Below are positions 34,977 to 46,900 of a DNA stretch of 64,000 nucleotides, piece by piece. Source of the stretch: Macrosoma leucophasiata (Eukaryota; Arthropoda; Insecta; Lepidoptera; Hedylidae). A program made the position numbers and the translations under genes. Within the stretch, counting starts at the first letter, position 1, and each line of letters starts with the position of its first letter. Where the stretch lies: assembly GCA_036365455.1 (NCBI GenBank), contig JAWQUS010000004.1:4223501-4287500 (forward strand), written 5' to 3'. The notes beneath the pieces are model-generated. The model was not told the origin of the DNA. It worked only from the letters and a program-made list of their open reading frames with translations, and searched no databases.

Positions 34977-36172
34977 GTAAATCCAAGGATCTCAATTTTT
35001 TTTTTAATAATTATAACATAGTTTTGATAACTTCAAGAAAATAGACGAAAATTAATCATCTCCTCCCTCTTAATTTTCGAAACGATTGGGCCCAAAAATT
35101 TAAATAATTCAGAATAGGACCTATAAATAAAAAATATTTACGCGCGATGATTGGTTTAATTTGGAATTACATTATTTCCTTAGGGCACATCCATCGTAGG
35201 TAATTCATCTGTCTTTTCTGTATTCTAAACTTTGATTAGAGATACCTAGTTAATCAAAGAATGAAATATTCATGCGGTGATTCCCAACGCCCTTAAATCC
35301 CTCAGGCCACCAGAGAAAACCCCCTTTGGAACCCATAGGGTCCATCTTGCTTCAGGGATTAAACTCCGTTACTAGGACTTTACCGTTAGTATCATTCAAG
35401 ATTTTTCAAATATAGTATTACACTATTGGTAGGGTTTCAAATAATTTACTACAATTTCGAGTACCAATAAATTTAATTGGCCGCTGAAATCAAAAATTTA
35501 TATTGCCTCCCATCTTCTCGAAAATTGAATTTATTTAGGACGAGCACCTTCGAGTTACATTTCACCGTGTTTTATTCTGTCGTACACTACTTCAGAATAT
35601 AACACGTTTACGAAACTCTACACGAACTTGCCAGCCCTGTACATAGATTCGAAGGAACAACAACAAAAAAAAAACAGGGTTATATTAAAATTATAATATG
35701 AAAATATTCAAATATTGGCTGAAAATACATTCAGCCTTCTTTCTGTTTATTTAAATATTCACTACATTACTTTATACATCACCAATTTCTTAAGTAAATT
35801 CAGTTTTTGTACAATATAAAAAGAATCTTATATTAACTCTATGTTTACAACGCGAGATGTGCACAACACGCTCGCATTCACATATAACTTGATCTAACCG
35901 AGCGAACGACAAATAAGAGAAATTTTAACAAAATAATTAAAATTATGGTAATTATTACAAGTGCCTACACTATTTTTATATTCAACATTTTATGTCAATA
36001 TTCAATTATTATCTATACTTAATTCTATCCTATGATATTAACATTATAAATGATGAAAACGTATCTTCATGATATCATTCAACAATAATCCAGATAACAA
36101 TTCGCAATCCAATGACTCGCGTCTATCGAGCGGGAAAATTAAAACTAATCTCATAACAACAAAACGTCCGTA
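34977..36172. other. AT-rich region downstream of TAF3
   Basis: It probably contains the 3' UTR of TAF3. On the minus strand AATAAA lies at 35751-35746, about 420 bases past the stop. No other gene or repeat recognised. Confidence 0.4.
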
Positions 36173-39100
36173 TCAATGACAGTCTCTGGTTTTATCCCCC
36201 CCTTTTGGTTTTCTGCCCCGCTTTTTGGCAGAGGTCACGCCGGCTTGGACCATCGCAGCGCGCTTGGCAAGACATGACTTGCAGAACCAGTCTTCGGTAG
36301 CCCCTGGCTCCTCCGTAATACCGACACACACCCAATGGTACCAACCGTCGCAGCCGTCGCAACCGATCATAGGCGAGCCATTGTCTGGTTGTCCACACGC
36401 CGGACAAACCCAAATCTTGTTTCCATGCTCATCGAGATAATAAGGCGTCGGCAGGGGCCCACTGGGCTTATCTACCGATAACGTTGGCGCCGAAGCGTCC
36501 TCCGTTATAGAAACTTCATCTTCTAGATCCTCCACATGACCCTTCTTGGACAGCGGCTTAAATAATATCCTCTTATATTTGGAATGACTCGACGGAGGAC
36601 GATTCTTTCGCGGCGATGAACATGTGGGTGGGGAAGACGGCTGTCCATCTGCGTCGGCGACGTGATTATGCTTCAGTTGCTTTTGTTTTGGAGGCCTCGT
36701 CACGAGGGCCGATATTTGCGCCAGTTCCGGCGATCGACTGTGTTCGCGAGACACCGGCTCGTCTTTCGACGGAGAACTGTCCTCCTCTTCCTTTTTTACA
36801 ACCGCTTTTATATTCAACTTAAAGATATCGGGCGAACTCGGCGGCATCGGTGAGTTCGAGTTAGAAGAGCTCAGTTTCAATGTCAGTTTCGGCACTAAAC
36901 CATCTGCCGTTTTATCTTTCTTCTTCTCCTTTTTCTCTTTCTTTATCTTATCTTTCAGTTCTTGTTTCTCTTCCTTCTCTCGTTTCTTTTCAGATTTATC
37001 TTTGTTTTTATCCTTTTTATCTTTCTTTTTCTTGATTTTAATGCCATCTTTGTCCTTTTTCTCTTTTTTATGTGATTTATCCTTTTTCTTCTCGCCACTC
37101 TCAGCTTCCTTTTCAGGAAGAGTGTCAGGAATCGTCTTATTTGTCTCTGGTTGGGGCTCAGGTTCAGGGTCTACAATAGCCACTGGTGGTTCTGGAGTCG
37201 GTATGCGAGGTGGGGGAGGAGGTTCTCTAGGAGGCTCTTGTCTGACTGTTTCCATCTTTGGAGGATTCAGCTCTATCGTAATATCTGGCTGTATAGGTGG
37301 CATTTTATATAAGCTGGACTTATGATCTTTACTCGATTTAGATTTAGGTTTTTGTAATATATTTGGAATGGTTGGAGATTTGTGCTTATCGAGTCGGTCT
37401 TTATCCCGGCTCATCATAGGCGACTTAAGTATACATCTGTCGTCTTCGTTGTCTACGGGAATAACTTCTAAACTGGGACGCCTCAGCATAGTGGGCAATT
37501 TCATAGAAGATCGAGATGAGTGTGGGAAATTACCCATTTGCATGAGGTGGTTCGGTAGACCTGGGCCAAGCCCACCAGGCAAGAAACTTGGACCTGGTAT
37601 CAAACCTGGGCCCCCTGCTCCTAATGCGAATGGATTACTCAGTAAATTAGATGAAGATAAACCTCTCAATGCTGGATTATTTGCCAACCCAGCAAAGAAA
37701 TCACTGCCTGGAATCAAACCCGGGTTTGATATTAAGCCTGGTCCAGGCATTAAACCTCTACCAGGTGCCATTGCAGAAAAGAATGGAAATCCAGGTGGCA
37801 TCTGTGGCAACTTAGATTCATTCTTTGGCCGACCTGATTTAGGTGTTTTTGCATTTGCATGTTTCATTTTCTTCTTTTCGGCTTGTTGAGCCATCTCAAA
37901 TGCTAATTGTTGCTGCTGTTTCTTAAGCAATTTCGCTTCCAATTTCGCCGTTTTATCTTTCTTATCTTTGTGTTTCTTTTCCTTTTTAATTTTTGGACTG
38001 ACACTAGCTACTTCTTTGGGATAGGGTACTTGCAGCGATTTATTTATAGAAATATTTGGTCTGGGTTCAAGGGGTACTGACCTAGACATTGGCGTTAAAA
38101 TGTGAGGTGGCATATCCAAAGAATCATCATCAATACTGATGACTTCATGGGCTCTAATATCAATTTGTTTCGATAAATCTACAGCACTATTATCATTATT
38201 ATTCACAATAGTTTCATCCGATTTAAACCTAGCACTTTCACTTGAAACATTTTGAGCAGAATTCTGCAATCTTGAGATCATGGGGTCAGACTGTGACTTT
38301 TCTGCGACAACCTCTGGAGTGGACTTATCTTCTTTAGATTTGTTCGATATTCTCTTAAATATATTTATTTTTGATCTGTCTGGCTGAGACGCTAATTTTT
38401 CTTCTTCTTCAACAATCTCTTTCTTTATTTCAATGTCTGGTATGAGCGAGTTTGATGTTGAATGATGTCTATTTACAGGTAATGAATTGGAAACAAGTGG
38501 AGACCTTGAGATTGGTATTCTTCTTGGAACAGGTATTGCTTCTTCTCCTGGAATTAGCGGCCTTGAAATTGGTGGGGGTAGATCAATTGGTTCCTGTTTA
38601 ATGACCGGTTTCAGGGGTTCCGGGATAACTGGTACTGGTACTGGTACTGGTGGCATTGGTGCTGATGGTGGTGCAAGTGGTGGCGGCATTGTTGATTTTG
38701 GGGGTGCTACCGGTCTCGGCGCTGGCATGGTTACATGATTATGATGTGTTGGATGAACATCTTTATTTTTGATTGGATATCCAGGTGGCAACCTGTCCAT
38801 TTTACTATTATCCTTAGATCTACTACTTTCACCTTTATGACTCTTATCTTTTCTTTTACTTTTAACAATTTTACCGTTCAATAATTTATTCTTTTTAGAC
38901 TTCTTATCTTTCTCTAACATTGGTGCTTTCATTGCATTTGAATGGTGAGAATTAACTTTATGCTTGTCATGATGTTTCTCTGATACAGGTTGTGGAGTTC
39001 GAGCTTCCGGTAGTTTCCCCTCCCGGGCAGGTGAAAGGAAGCCCGACATAGTCATCATTACACTGCTGATCTCTCTGGTCCTCTCCTCCTCTTCCAGGCG

Positions 39101-39691
39101 TAACCTTGGTCTTTTACTGTTAGGTAATGAAACTGGATCAATAGGTCTCTTAAATATATCTTTTGGCTTTTCAGGACTATCGGTGACAGATATTTCAGGA
39201 CTTGTGCATGTTGCATTACTATCCGTAGAGTCAAGACCATTTTGACGAATTTCAACAGTTCCCGCCACCACAGGTGTGTCCCTTTCCTTCTCAGGATACA
39301 TCGGAGGCAGATGCTCGTGGACATGCATGGGCCGTGTGACAACTTCATGACTGCCCGGTTTCAGGAAATTCAAATTAGACTCTTTTGGTTTGGGAAATTT
39401 TGCTGTACTCACAGGAGGAGGTACAGGTGGAACGCTTCGTGTGTATTCCGCTAGCTCGGGCAACTGAACATGTAAATCACGGAACACTAATCCTAAGTCA
39501 TTTAAATTTGGTTCAGTCCGATTGAATTCTTCAGCATATCTGTTGGCTTGTGTGCCCAGGGTACGTACATACTTCTCCAGTACATGGACCAGAATGTCGA
39601 GTGGTGTCGAGTTTATACCGTTCCATCCTATAGTTTGGCATATTTGGGCAACATTCCTTCGTAGTATCTCACGCGCGTACGCCTCTGACAT
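36173..39691 (-). CDS. TAF3: TAF3, TFIID subunit with histone fold and PHD finger
   Basis: One open exon of 1172 residues. I start at the ATG at 39691 (MSEAYAREILRR). The longer frame to 39724 crosses a good acceptor (TGCTTGTTCCAG before ATAACTTTG), so the upstream 11 residues are probably intron and 5' UTR. Residues 1-85 form the bromodomain-associated histone fold (NVAQICQTIGWNGIN, LDILVHVLEKYV, DLGLVFRDL) that pairs with TAF10. A long low-complexity middle follows, with Pro-rich, Lys-rich (KKDKSHKKEKKDKDG) and Gly-Pro-Leu segments. The C-terminal PHD finger (about 1094-1143) has CPAC, CDGC, HWVC and CKSC zinc ligands and the DGWYHW aromatic stretch, and ends with a basic tail KKRGRKPKGG. 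From family knowledge the PHD binds trimethylated H3K4 and anchors TFIID at active promoters. Length lies between human (929) and Drosophila Bip2. Confidence 0.95.
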   Translation of the reverse strand: MSEAYAREILRRNVAQICQTIGWNGINSTPLDILVHVLEKYVRTLGTQANRYAEEFNRTEPNLNDLGLVFRDLHVQLPELAEYTRSVPPVPPPVSTAKFPKPKESNLNFLKPGSHEVVTRPMHVHEHLPPMYPEKERDTPVVAGTVEIRQNGLDSTDSNATCTSPEISVTDSPEKPKDIFKRPIDPVSLPNSKRPRLRLEEEERTREISSVMMTMSGFLSPAREGKLPEARTPQPVSEKHHDKHKVNSHHSNAMKAPMLEKDKKSKKNKLLNGKIVKSKRKDKSHKGESSRSKDNSKMDRLPPGYPIKNKDVHPTHHNHVTMPAPRPVAPPKSTMPPPLAPPSAPMPPVPVPVPVIPEPLKPVIKQEPIDLPPPISRPLIPGEEAIPVPRRIPISRSPLVSNSLPVNRHHSTSNSLIPDIEIKKEIVEEEEKLASQPDRSKINIFKRISNKSKEDKSTPEVVAEKSQSDPMISRLQNSAQNVSSESARFKSDETIVNNNDNSAVDLSKQIDIRAHEVISIDDDSLDMPPHILTPMSRSVPLEPRPNISINKSLQVPYPKEVASVSPKIKKEKKHKDKKDKTAKLEAKLLKKQQQQLAFEMAQQAEKKKMKHANAKTPKSGRPKNESKLPQMPPGFPFFSAMAPGRGLMPGPGLISNPGLIPGSDFFAGLANNPALRGLSSSNLLSNPFALGAGGPGLIPGPSFLPGGLGPGLPNHLMQMGNFPHSSRSSMKLPTMLRRPSLEVIPVDNEDDRCILKSPMMSRDKDRLDKHKSPTIPNILQKPKSKSSKDHKSSLYKMPPIQPDITIELNPPKMETVRQEPPREPPPPPRIPTPEPPVAIVDPEPEPQPETNKTIPDTLPEKEAESGEKKKDKSHKKEKKDKDGIKIKKKKDKKDKNKDKSEKKREKEEKQELKDKIKKEKKEKKKDKTADGLVPKLTLKLSSSNSNSPMPPSSPDIFKLNIKAVVKKEEEDSSPSKDEPVSREHSRSPELAQISALVTRPPKQKQLKHNHVADADGQPSSPPTCSSPRKNRPPSSHSKYKRILFKPLSKKGHVEDLEDEVSITEDASAPTLSVDKPSGPLPTPYYLDEHGNKIWVCPACGQPDNGSPMIGCDGCDGWYHWVCVGITEEPGATEDWFCKSCLAKRAAMVQAGVTSAKKRGRKPKGGDKTRDCH

Positions 39692-40980
39692 TATGACACC
39701 ATCAAAGTTATCTGGAACAAGCATATATATCAGAAATATTACAACAAAACAATGGATACATAGTTCATGCTAAATGCGCAGGCCGCATTCCTCAAGTGTA
39801 CTAAGCAACCTGATAGTTGTATATACGATATCATGTCTAAAACAGCAAATCTCATGATTTTTATACCTGCAAGTGCCTAGTAGTACAGAGACGATGTTGC
39901 GAACAGGTGAAAATCCCAAGTTTGGACCACACATGTATGCTTTACAACAATCCTCGTAGTTCACGGATAATTTATTAAAACACATCGAGCGGTTACAACG
40001 TAAAATAACGAAGTGTTTACGTAAAAACTTCTCAGCATTCTACAAACACAGTGCCCCGTGCGCCATGATTGCATTTTGGGTTGTCAATGTTCGGTGTTGC
40101 AAGCTAATAATAAATAAAATGGCGGTCTTGTATTTTTGTATGATTGCGTTCACTGCAAAAGATGATTTTGCTAAAAATTCTTATTATTCTACCAAAAAAA
40201 TACCATGAAGATGAATGCTTTATGAAAATGTATTAAAATACGAGTAACTGGAGGGACACATTTTTAATTCTTATATTCGATTTGTATTAATAATAAATAC
40301 AAATCGAATCTATGAATTAACTGTAAAGCCATCGTTCTTCTTTATAACTACACATAACATATTCTAGTCAGAGACAAGTCTGACTACACATTATTTCTTC
40401 AAAGTCTTCAAACTTATCCCGGTGATAAAGTTATGTGCTAATTTTATCCTATTAAAATTGAAAAATACCGGTTTTTTTATAGCAGTTGGCCGTACAAAAA
40501 AAAATCGATATAAAAATCAATTTTATATTATCTGTAAATTAAAAAATCCATAGCCTTTACAAAATGGTTTTTATAGTTGACGAATAGATAAAGTTTTAAA
40601 TGGGCCCACCGAACCAGATAAAAATGTTCAATACCCTTCAATAACTCTTGCTTGGCATGCTTGGCTTATCAATTGATTACCCATGCCGCAACAAAAAAAA
40701 CCAAGAACCAACCGCTTTGACTATTTGACAATTTTGACAGTTCATCAATTTATGTCAAACAGACCCGCAAATGGTTGTCTGTGTCTGACGATGTGCTTTT
40801 CTTAAAAAGAAATTTGCTATTCGTCTCCAAACTAGTGTGCAATTTGTATACATACGTGATAATACTGAAGTTGGACAAATAATACGATTTAGATGATCGG
40901 CTAAACATGTGCTGATAAATCATAGCGTACCATCCAAAGGAATCCATCGCATACTTTGGTGGTTTTCGGGCTTTGTGACA
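39692..40980. promoter_or_regulatory. Divergent promoter interval, TAF3 / GTF2H1
   Basis: The interval lies between two head-to-head start codons. It holds the 5' UTR intron end of TAF3 (acceptor about 39714-39712). It has two YY1/Pho-like words: AAAATGGCGG at about 40117 (plus) and AATCATGGCGCAC on the minus strand near 40070, which may mark the TAF3 start region. An inverted repeat ATTCGATTTGTATT / AATACAAATCGAAT sits near 40276-40310. No TATA box is obvious, as common for such genes. The distance allows separate promoters. Confidence 0.45.
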
Positions 40981-43900
40981 ATGACTACTTCTTCAGAGGA
41001 CGTATTACTGAGTGTTGGATATGTAAAATATAAAAAGGGAGATGGGACGCTGTACGTGATGAATCAGAGATTGGCATGGATGCTGGAAAATAGAGATACA
41101 GTGGCCGTGTCCCATAAATATGCTGATATTAAGAGTAAGTTGTTATAATCCTGTTGTTTTTTAATTTTCATTCGATTTAGACCTTCACGTTTCGATTGTA
41201 GTATTGGAGGTATAATCAGTGTTCTATTTTGTATGGTGTTAGATGTAAAATGATGGTCATGAGACTGGTAACCACTCATCATATTGGTCAGAGTTTTTAC
41301 AATCAACCTTTTAAGTTTAAGTCTGAAGCTTTTCATATTATTAACAGCTATTCAACAAATGGAGATAAGTATTTGAATGGATACATGTTGACCTTCATAG
41401 TTTTTTAAAGGGAGCGATGAATTATAGAATGCTACAATTATGAAGTTTGGAACCTATAATGAAACTACATTACTCTAACATGAATAGATTAGATAGTGTA
41501 AAAGACATCTTTGAGCCACTTGTCTATTTTTCAAACATTCAAAAATATATAATTTATTTGAAATTGGTTTCTTTTTTTTTCTTATTCTTGTAACTGCATT
41601 CAGTTAATAGCTAAACTATAAACAGTTTGGCTGGGTTATTAATGACATTTAACATAGAAATTGGTTACTACAAACTGTTTGTACTACAAAGTGTTGTAGT
41701 GCAAACTATAATAAAAATATAATCTCTTTTGTCATTGGCATAACTACAAAATACAATGCCATAAATTAAAAAAAAAAATCATTCTCAAATTTAAAAATCG
41801 TCTTAATCATAGTCATTCACTTTAACAGAGTACAAAGTGTGACTGAACTTGGTACTCTGCTAAGTGAATATGAAAAGCTACTTAGAACAACCCTGCTACT
41901 AAACAAACTCAGTGTGATGCTTTTTTCAATAAATGCTAAAATTTAACACATATTAGATTAGACAATAGATTAGAATATGGAAATGTCAATGTGTAATATA
42001 TCATCTATCGCCACGAATGTTAAGCAAATTGGTGACTACAGTGTAATATATATAATCTATGGATATATACACAATCAATAAAAAACTACAATAATAAAAG
42101 ATATAATGACAACCCATTATACGTCCCACTGCTGGGCACGAGTCTCTCCCCTTTTTGGGGAGAGGCCTGGAGCTTACCCCACCATGCTGCTCCAATGCAG
42201 ATTGGTGGAGATACGGGTTAGTGGCCAACCTGTTATGCTGATGATAAAAGATAATACTAGCAAACCACAACAGACCAGTCCCCACAATCAGTACCCATTC
42301 ACAAGTATTATGCGTATGGCAGCCATTGCTTGACAATTTTTAAGTGAGCAAATTTTAAATTAGGATGTCAACCAAGGTGTCATTGAACTCAAAAGTAAAA
42401 TTATTCTTTGAAAATCTATTGAGCATTTAGTTAAATTAAAAGAAAGATAGGTAGCATAATCGCCATGAATGGTTAGCAAATTGACGACTACAGTGCTTGT
42501 AGTTATGTCGCACAACGCTGATGTGTGCACTTAATTTATTTACTACCTAATGGAATGGTTTGATCGCCATTGCTTGGTTGTCTGTTGTCACTAGCAGAAG
42601 ACTACTCACCCACTAGTGGGCGGTGGGGTCGTCACGTCCCGCCTGTTGTACTTAGGGATATGTTTTTTTTTGTATCCTGCTATCCTCAGCAGTCTGTTTT
42701 TGGTACATTTAGCTGTTATCTTGACCGACAATGGAAAGAAAAATTTGACTTCAGGCGAGGCTCGAACTCGCGACCTACTGGGAATCTAGTCCAGCCGCTC
42801 TTCCAATTGAGCTACTGAAGCCCTGCCCGATTTGTCAAATCTTTCCTTCACATCTATTGCATTGCTTTATGGTAGCAGTAGCGCCATCTATTACCAACTA
42901 TGCTAGTTAGGCAACCGATATAATAGACTTTTCAGTTTATTGAATATCGTAAAGAAGTCGCTTTTACCCTTAATAATTGTTTTGTTTTTTTTTTTTATAT
43001 TATTTCGCATTAACACATGCTTGTGAAATATATTTTATTTTTAAAGAAAAATGGAAAGAAAAATTTGACTTCAGGCGAGGCTCGAACTCGCGACCTACTG
43101 GGAATCTAGTCCAGCCGCTCTTCCAATTGAGCTACTGAAGCCCTGCCCGATTTGTCAAATCTTTCCTTCACATCTATTGCATTGCTTTATGGTAGCAGTA
43201 GCGCCATCTATTACCAACTATGCTAGTTAGGCAGCTAACTAGGCTGCTAGAGCGTTCGCATGTTTAGCCAGCATCCTCTGGTATTTGTGACTTTGCAGGT
43301 TAATCTCCTGTTTCACTGTTGCCAACCCTAGGTCATGCAAGATGTACTTGTTACTGATACAAAGATGTATGTAATATGATTTTTTTATCACACAGCTCAA
43401 AAAATATCACCGGTTGGCAAGCCCAAAGTTCAGTTACAAGTGGTGTTACACGATGGGACATGTTCCACCTTCCATTTTGTCAACCCAGCCGGTGCGGAAG
43501 CTCAGTCTAACGACAGAGACAAAGTGAAATCATTACTACAGAATCTACTGCCAAAGTTCAAACGGCAGATTGATGGTGAATTAGAAATGAAATCGAAGTA
43601 AGAATGTTTTGGTAATTGTTTGATGAATTAAAAATATCGGTCAAGTGTGAGTTAGACTCTCCTTGAGAGCTGACAATTTTTCGTTCAGTTTTGACACAAC
43701 TTTATTGTATTTAATATGAAAGAATCATGGCAAGTTTCATACATTGATTTGTACAAAAAAAGTTAGAAAAAGGTACAACGTAAAACAAATTAGAAATATT
43801 ATCTAGGGAACCTAAAGAACATTTTCTGGTATGTCAATTATTTTTAAATCACCGGAATAAAAATTGTCTTCCCTAACAACAGTTGAAGCACTCCATACTA

Positions 43901-46900
43901 AAGTTCAATTTGAAACTTTTTATTCCGGAGAGTTAAAAAATATTTTAAGTATCAGGAAATGTTGCTTAGGTTCACTGGATAATATTTCCATGCTGTTTTA
44001 CCGTGTACATTTTTTTCATTTTTTCTGTACAAATCTTGCCATGATACCTTAAGTGTAGCAATTCGCTTGTTAACCTTTAAAAAGGACTATATTGTTCTTC
44101 GATCTTCTAGCCACTAAGAAACCCCCTCACAAACGGCTGTATCCCATCTGCCCCCGTTGACTTGGCCCGGCAACAGTAGAGTAACACAAGTTTTTTATCA
44201 ATGCTGTAAAAGGATTAGTTCCACATTGGGCCCACATCTTGTACACTATGTCAAAAGATAGACAAAAATATGTAGAATTATGGAAAAAACCTCAAAAAAT
44301 TATTTGAATCATTGTTTTTGTCAAAAATATTTTTTAATGTAATTTTTATATGACAACGATATTCACCATATTGCTACTATGACATTCTTGTTTTTGAAAT
44401 ATACTTACGACAATTAATTGAAGGCATAATTAACTATTTGAGTAGCTGAAAAAAGAACCGGACGAATTGAGAAACTTATCCTTTTTTTTGAAGTCGGTTA
44501 AAAAAATGATTTAGTATTTTATGCTTCTTCTCTCAATATAGCATACAAGGTGCAGGCGCAAGCTCCATACATTTTGGAATGACTCCTTTATTTTCTAACG
44601 TCATATCCAGTTTTGATTCCCATACCCCTGATTTGATCTTTTCATGAAGATGGTTTCTGCCTTCCAAAAAGGTTAATTGTATTGTAGACGAGTGATTTTT
44701 TTTTTTTTTCATGAATTCATAATTTATTGCAGATTATTATCCTTACACCCAACTTTAAAGCATTTATATGAAGACTTAGTGATATCAAAAGTGATAAATA
44801 GCGAGGAATACTGGAATACTCCAACATTGAAACATTATACAGAATCTACTAATATTAAGCAAGAGGCTGGTAAGTTTGTATGTTTATATATCCAAGTCTA
44901 CCATCATCACACTCCAGACACAACACGTCCACTGTTGGACAAAGCCTTCACTTAAGACGCCCATAACAGGATTTTGGGTCATTAAGGGAGAATATCCAAT
45001 CCCCCATATGGGGAGGCTTTGGTCCAGCTGTGGACGTCTTTCAGCTGATATGATAATAATGTGGTATTCTTAAAAATCCAATAAAATAAAACCAATGTTT
45101 TTAGTTACTTAAATTGCTTAAAATAAATCCAACTCGGATGGGCAGCATTCGGGAAGCTACAATATGTCTTCTCGTCCAATGTTCCGCAGTGTCTGAAGAT
45201 GAAGGTCTTTGACCAGTGTGTGTTGCCAGTGATGATATATGGAACCGAAACGTGGTCGCTCACTATGGGCCTCATAATAAGGCTCAAGGTCACTCAGAGA
45301 GCAATGGAGAGGGCTATGCTCGGAGTTTCTCTGCGAGATCGAATCGGAAATGAGGAGATCCGCATGAGAACCAAAGTAACCGATATAGCCCACCGAATAG
45401 CGAAACTCAAGTGGCAGTGAGCAGGGCAGATAGGTCGCAGAACTGACGGCCGAGGCAGAAGAGTTCTGGCGACCGCGTACCGGAAGACGAAGCGTAGGCA
45501 GAAGTGGACCGACGACCTGGTGAGGGTCGCGGGCAATCGCTGGATGGGGGCGGCCTGGGACCGTTCGTTGTGGCATTCTTTGGGGAAGGTCTTTGTCCAG
45601 CAGTGGACGTCTTTTGGCTGAAATGATGATGATGATGAATGTTTTTGATTTTTTCTTGCAGGTGTCTCAGGGGCATTCTTAGCAGACATCCAGCCGCAGA
45701 CTGATGGCTGCAATGGTCTTAAGTACAACCTCACCCAGGACGTTATAGACGCTATATTCAAAACGTACCCAGCTGTGAGAAAGAAACACGTGGATTATGT
45801 GCCCAACAAGATGACCGAGGCAGAGTTTTGGACTAAGTTCTTTCAGTCACATTATTTTCATAGGTTAGTTTTTTTTATCATATCTGTAGCGTATGGGTGT
45901 ATTCACTCTCTCACTCACACAGGCAATCACAGTCTCGTTCGCACCACGTCAGTCGTACGAGAGCCACTGGCGAGAGAAGACGTGTTGGTAGTCTGTCCAT
46001 TTGGTGCGTGTACGAGCCTGTGTGATATCCCATTGTTAGACAGTGTTACAGTATCCATGAGTTCAACTTATCAAGAATATGAATTCTTAGACTTGCCGCT
46101 GAATGGTAGTGTTCCAGCATGCTTACCATCTAACCGGAACACAATAGTGCAGAACACTATCATTTAGCGTCAGATGAATTAGGTAATGCGGTGCTAAACC
46201 CTCGAGCTCCTACACTTGTACTCTATCACCAGTAAAAGGAACTGGAACTCTGCAACCGTTAAGTCAGATGTGACTAGGTCTGTTTAAGAATTGAAAAGGA
46301 TCTAAAAAGGTGTAGTTTACGGGGCCTTCAGTCTTTCGGTTACCACCTACCGATGATTAGAGCGAAAGTTCCGTCGACCCTAATCGCATGTCTTAGGTGC
46401 CACGACGACCTAAGCCGAAGATCGGACTAGTGAATGTTTAAAAGCTTTTTCAAAATATATATATATATATATTTTTTTTTAATTCACCAGGGATCGCATA
46501 GCATCATCTTCAAGTAAAGACCTGTTTGGTGAGTGTGCGAAAATGGACGACCAAGCCATCGCGTCCGCTATGAAACATACGACATTGGATCTCACGGTAG
46601 TAAATTTTACCTTACCTAATTACTTGCCGCTAAATGGTAGTGTTCAGCACTAGTGTTCGTGTTCCGGTCAGGTGGTACGGCCCTGTAATTTCTGGCACAG
46701 AGGCATAACACATTAGGCCTCAGGAGTGGTAACGCATCTGCATTTTGACCTTGGTCTTTGTGTGGGTGTCTATAGACTGCAGTCATCACTTAAAATCAAT
46801 GTGAACTGCATGCTTGTTTGCCACATCCATTACATAAGAAAAAACAAAATAAATATTTTCGACAAAAAAATATTTTTCTTTCTTTTTTAGCCTTTTTGCA

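Larger units (their letters stand above)
42721..43245 (-). mobile_element. tRNA-core retroposon, tandem dimer
   Basis: Two units in the same orientation lie 320 bases apart (ATGGAAAGAAAAATTTGACT at 42731 and 43051). Each contains a tRNA-like core, then (on the plus strand) CTGCCCGATTTGTCAAATCT, ATTGCATTGCTTTATGGTAG and GCGCCATCTATTACCAACTA. The spacer holds the arm TATTATTTCGCATTAACACA. I see no clear target duplication. Intron 1 of GTF2H1. Confidence 0.75.

Noticed and set aside
39692..39724. Start of TAF3 at the upstream ATG (11 more residues)
   Set aside because: The sequence just upstream of MSEAYAR looks like an intron acceptor (TTGTTCCAG), and family proteins begin near the histone fold.
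45105..45761. Open frames on the minus strand over 45.1-45.8 kb
   Set aside because: They are shadows of the plus-strand LINE fragment and of GTF2H1 exon 4.
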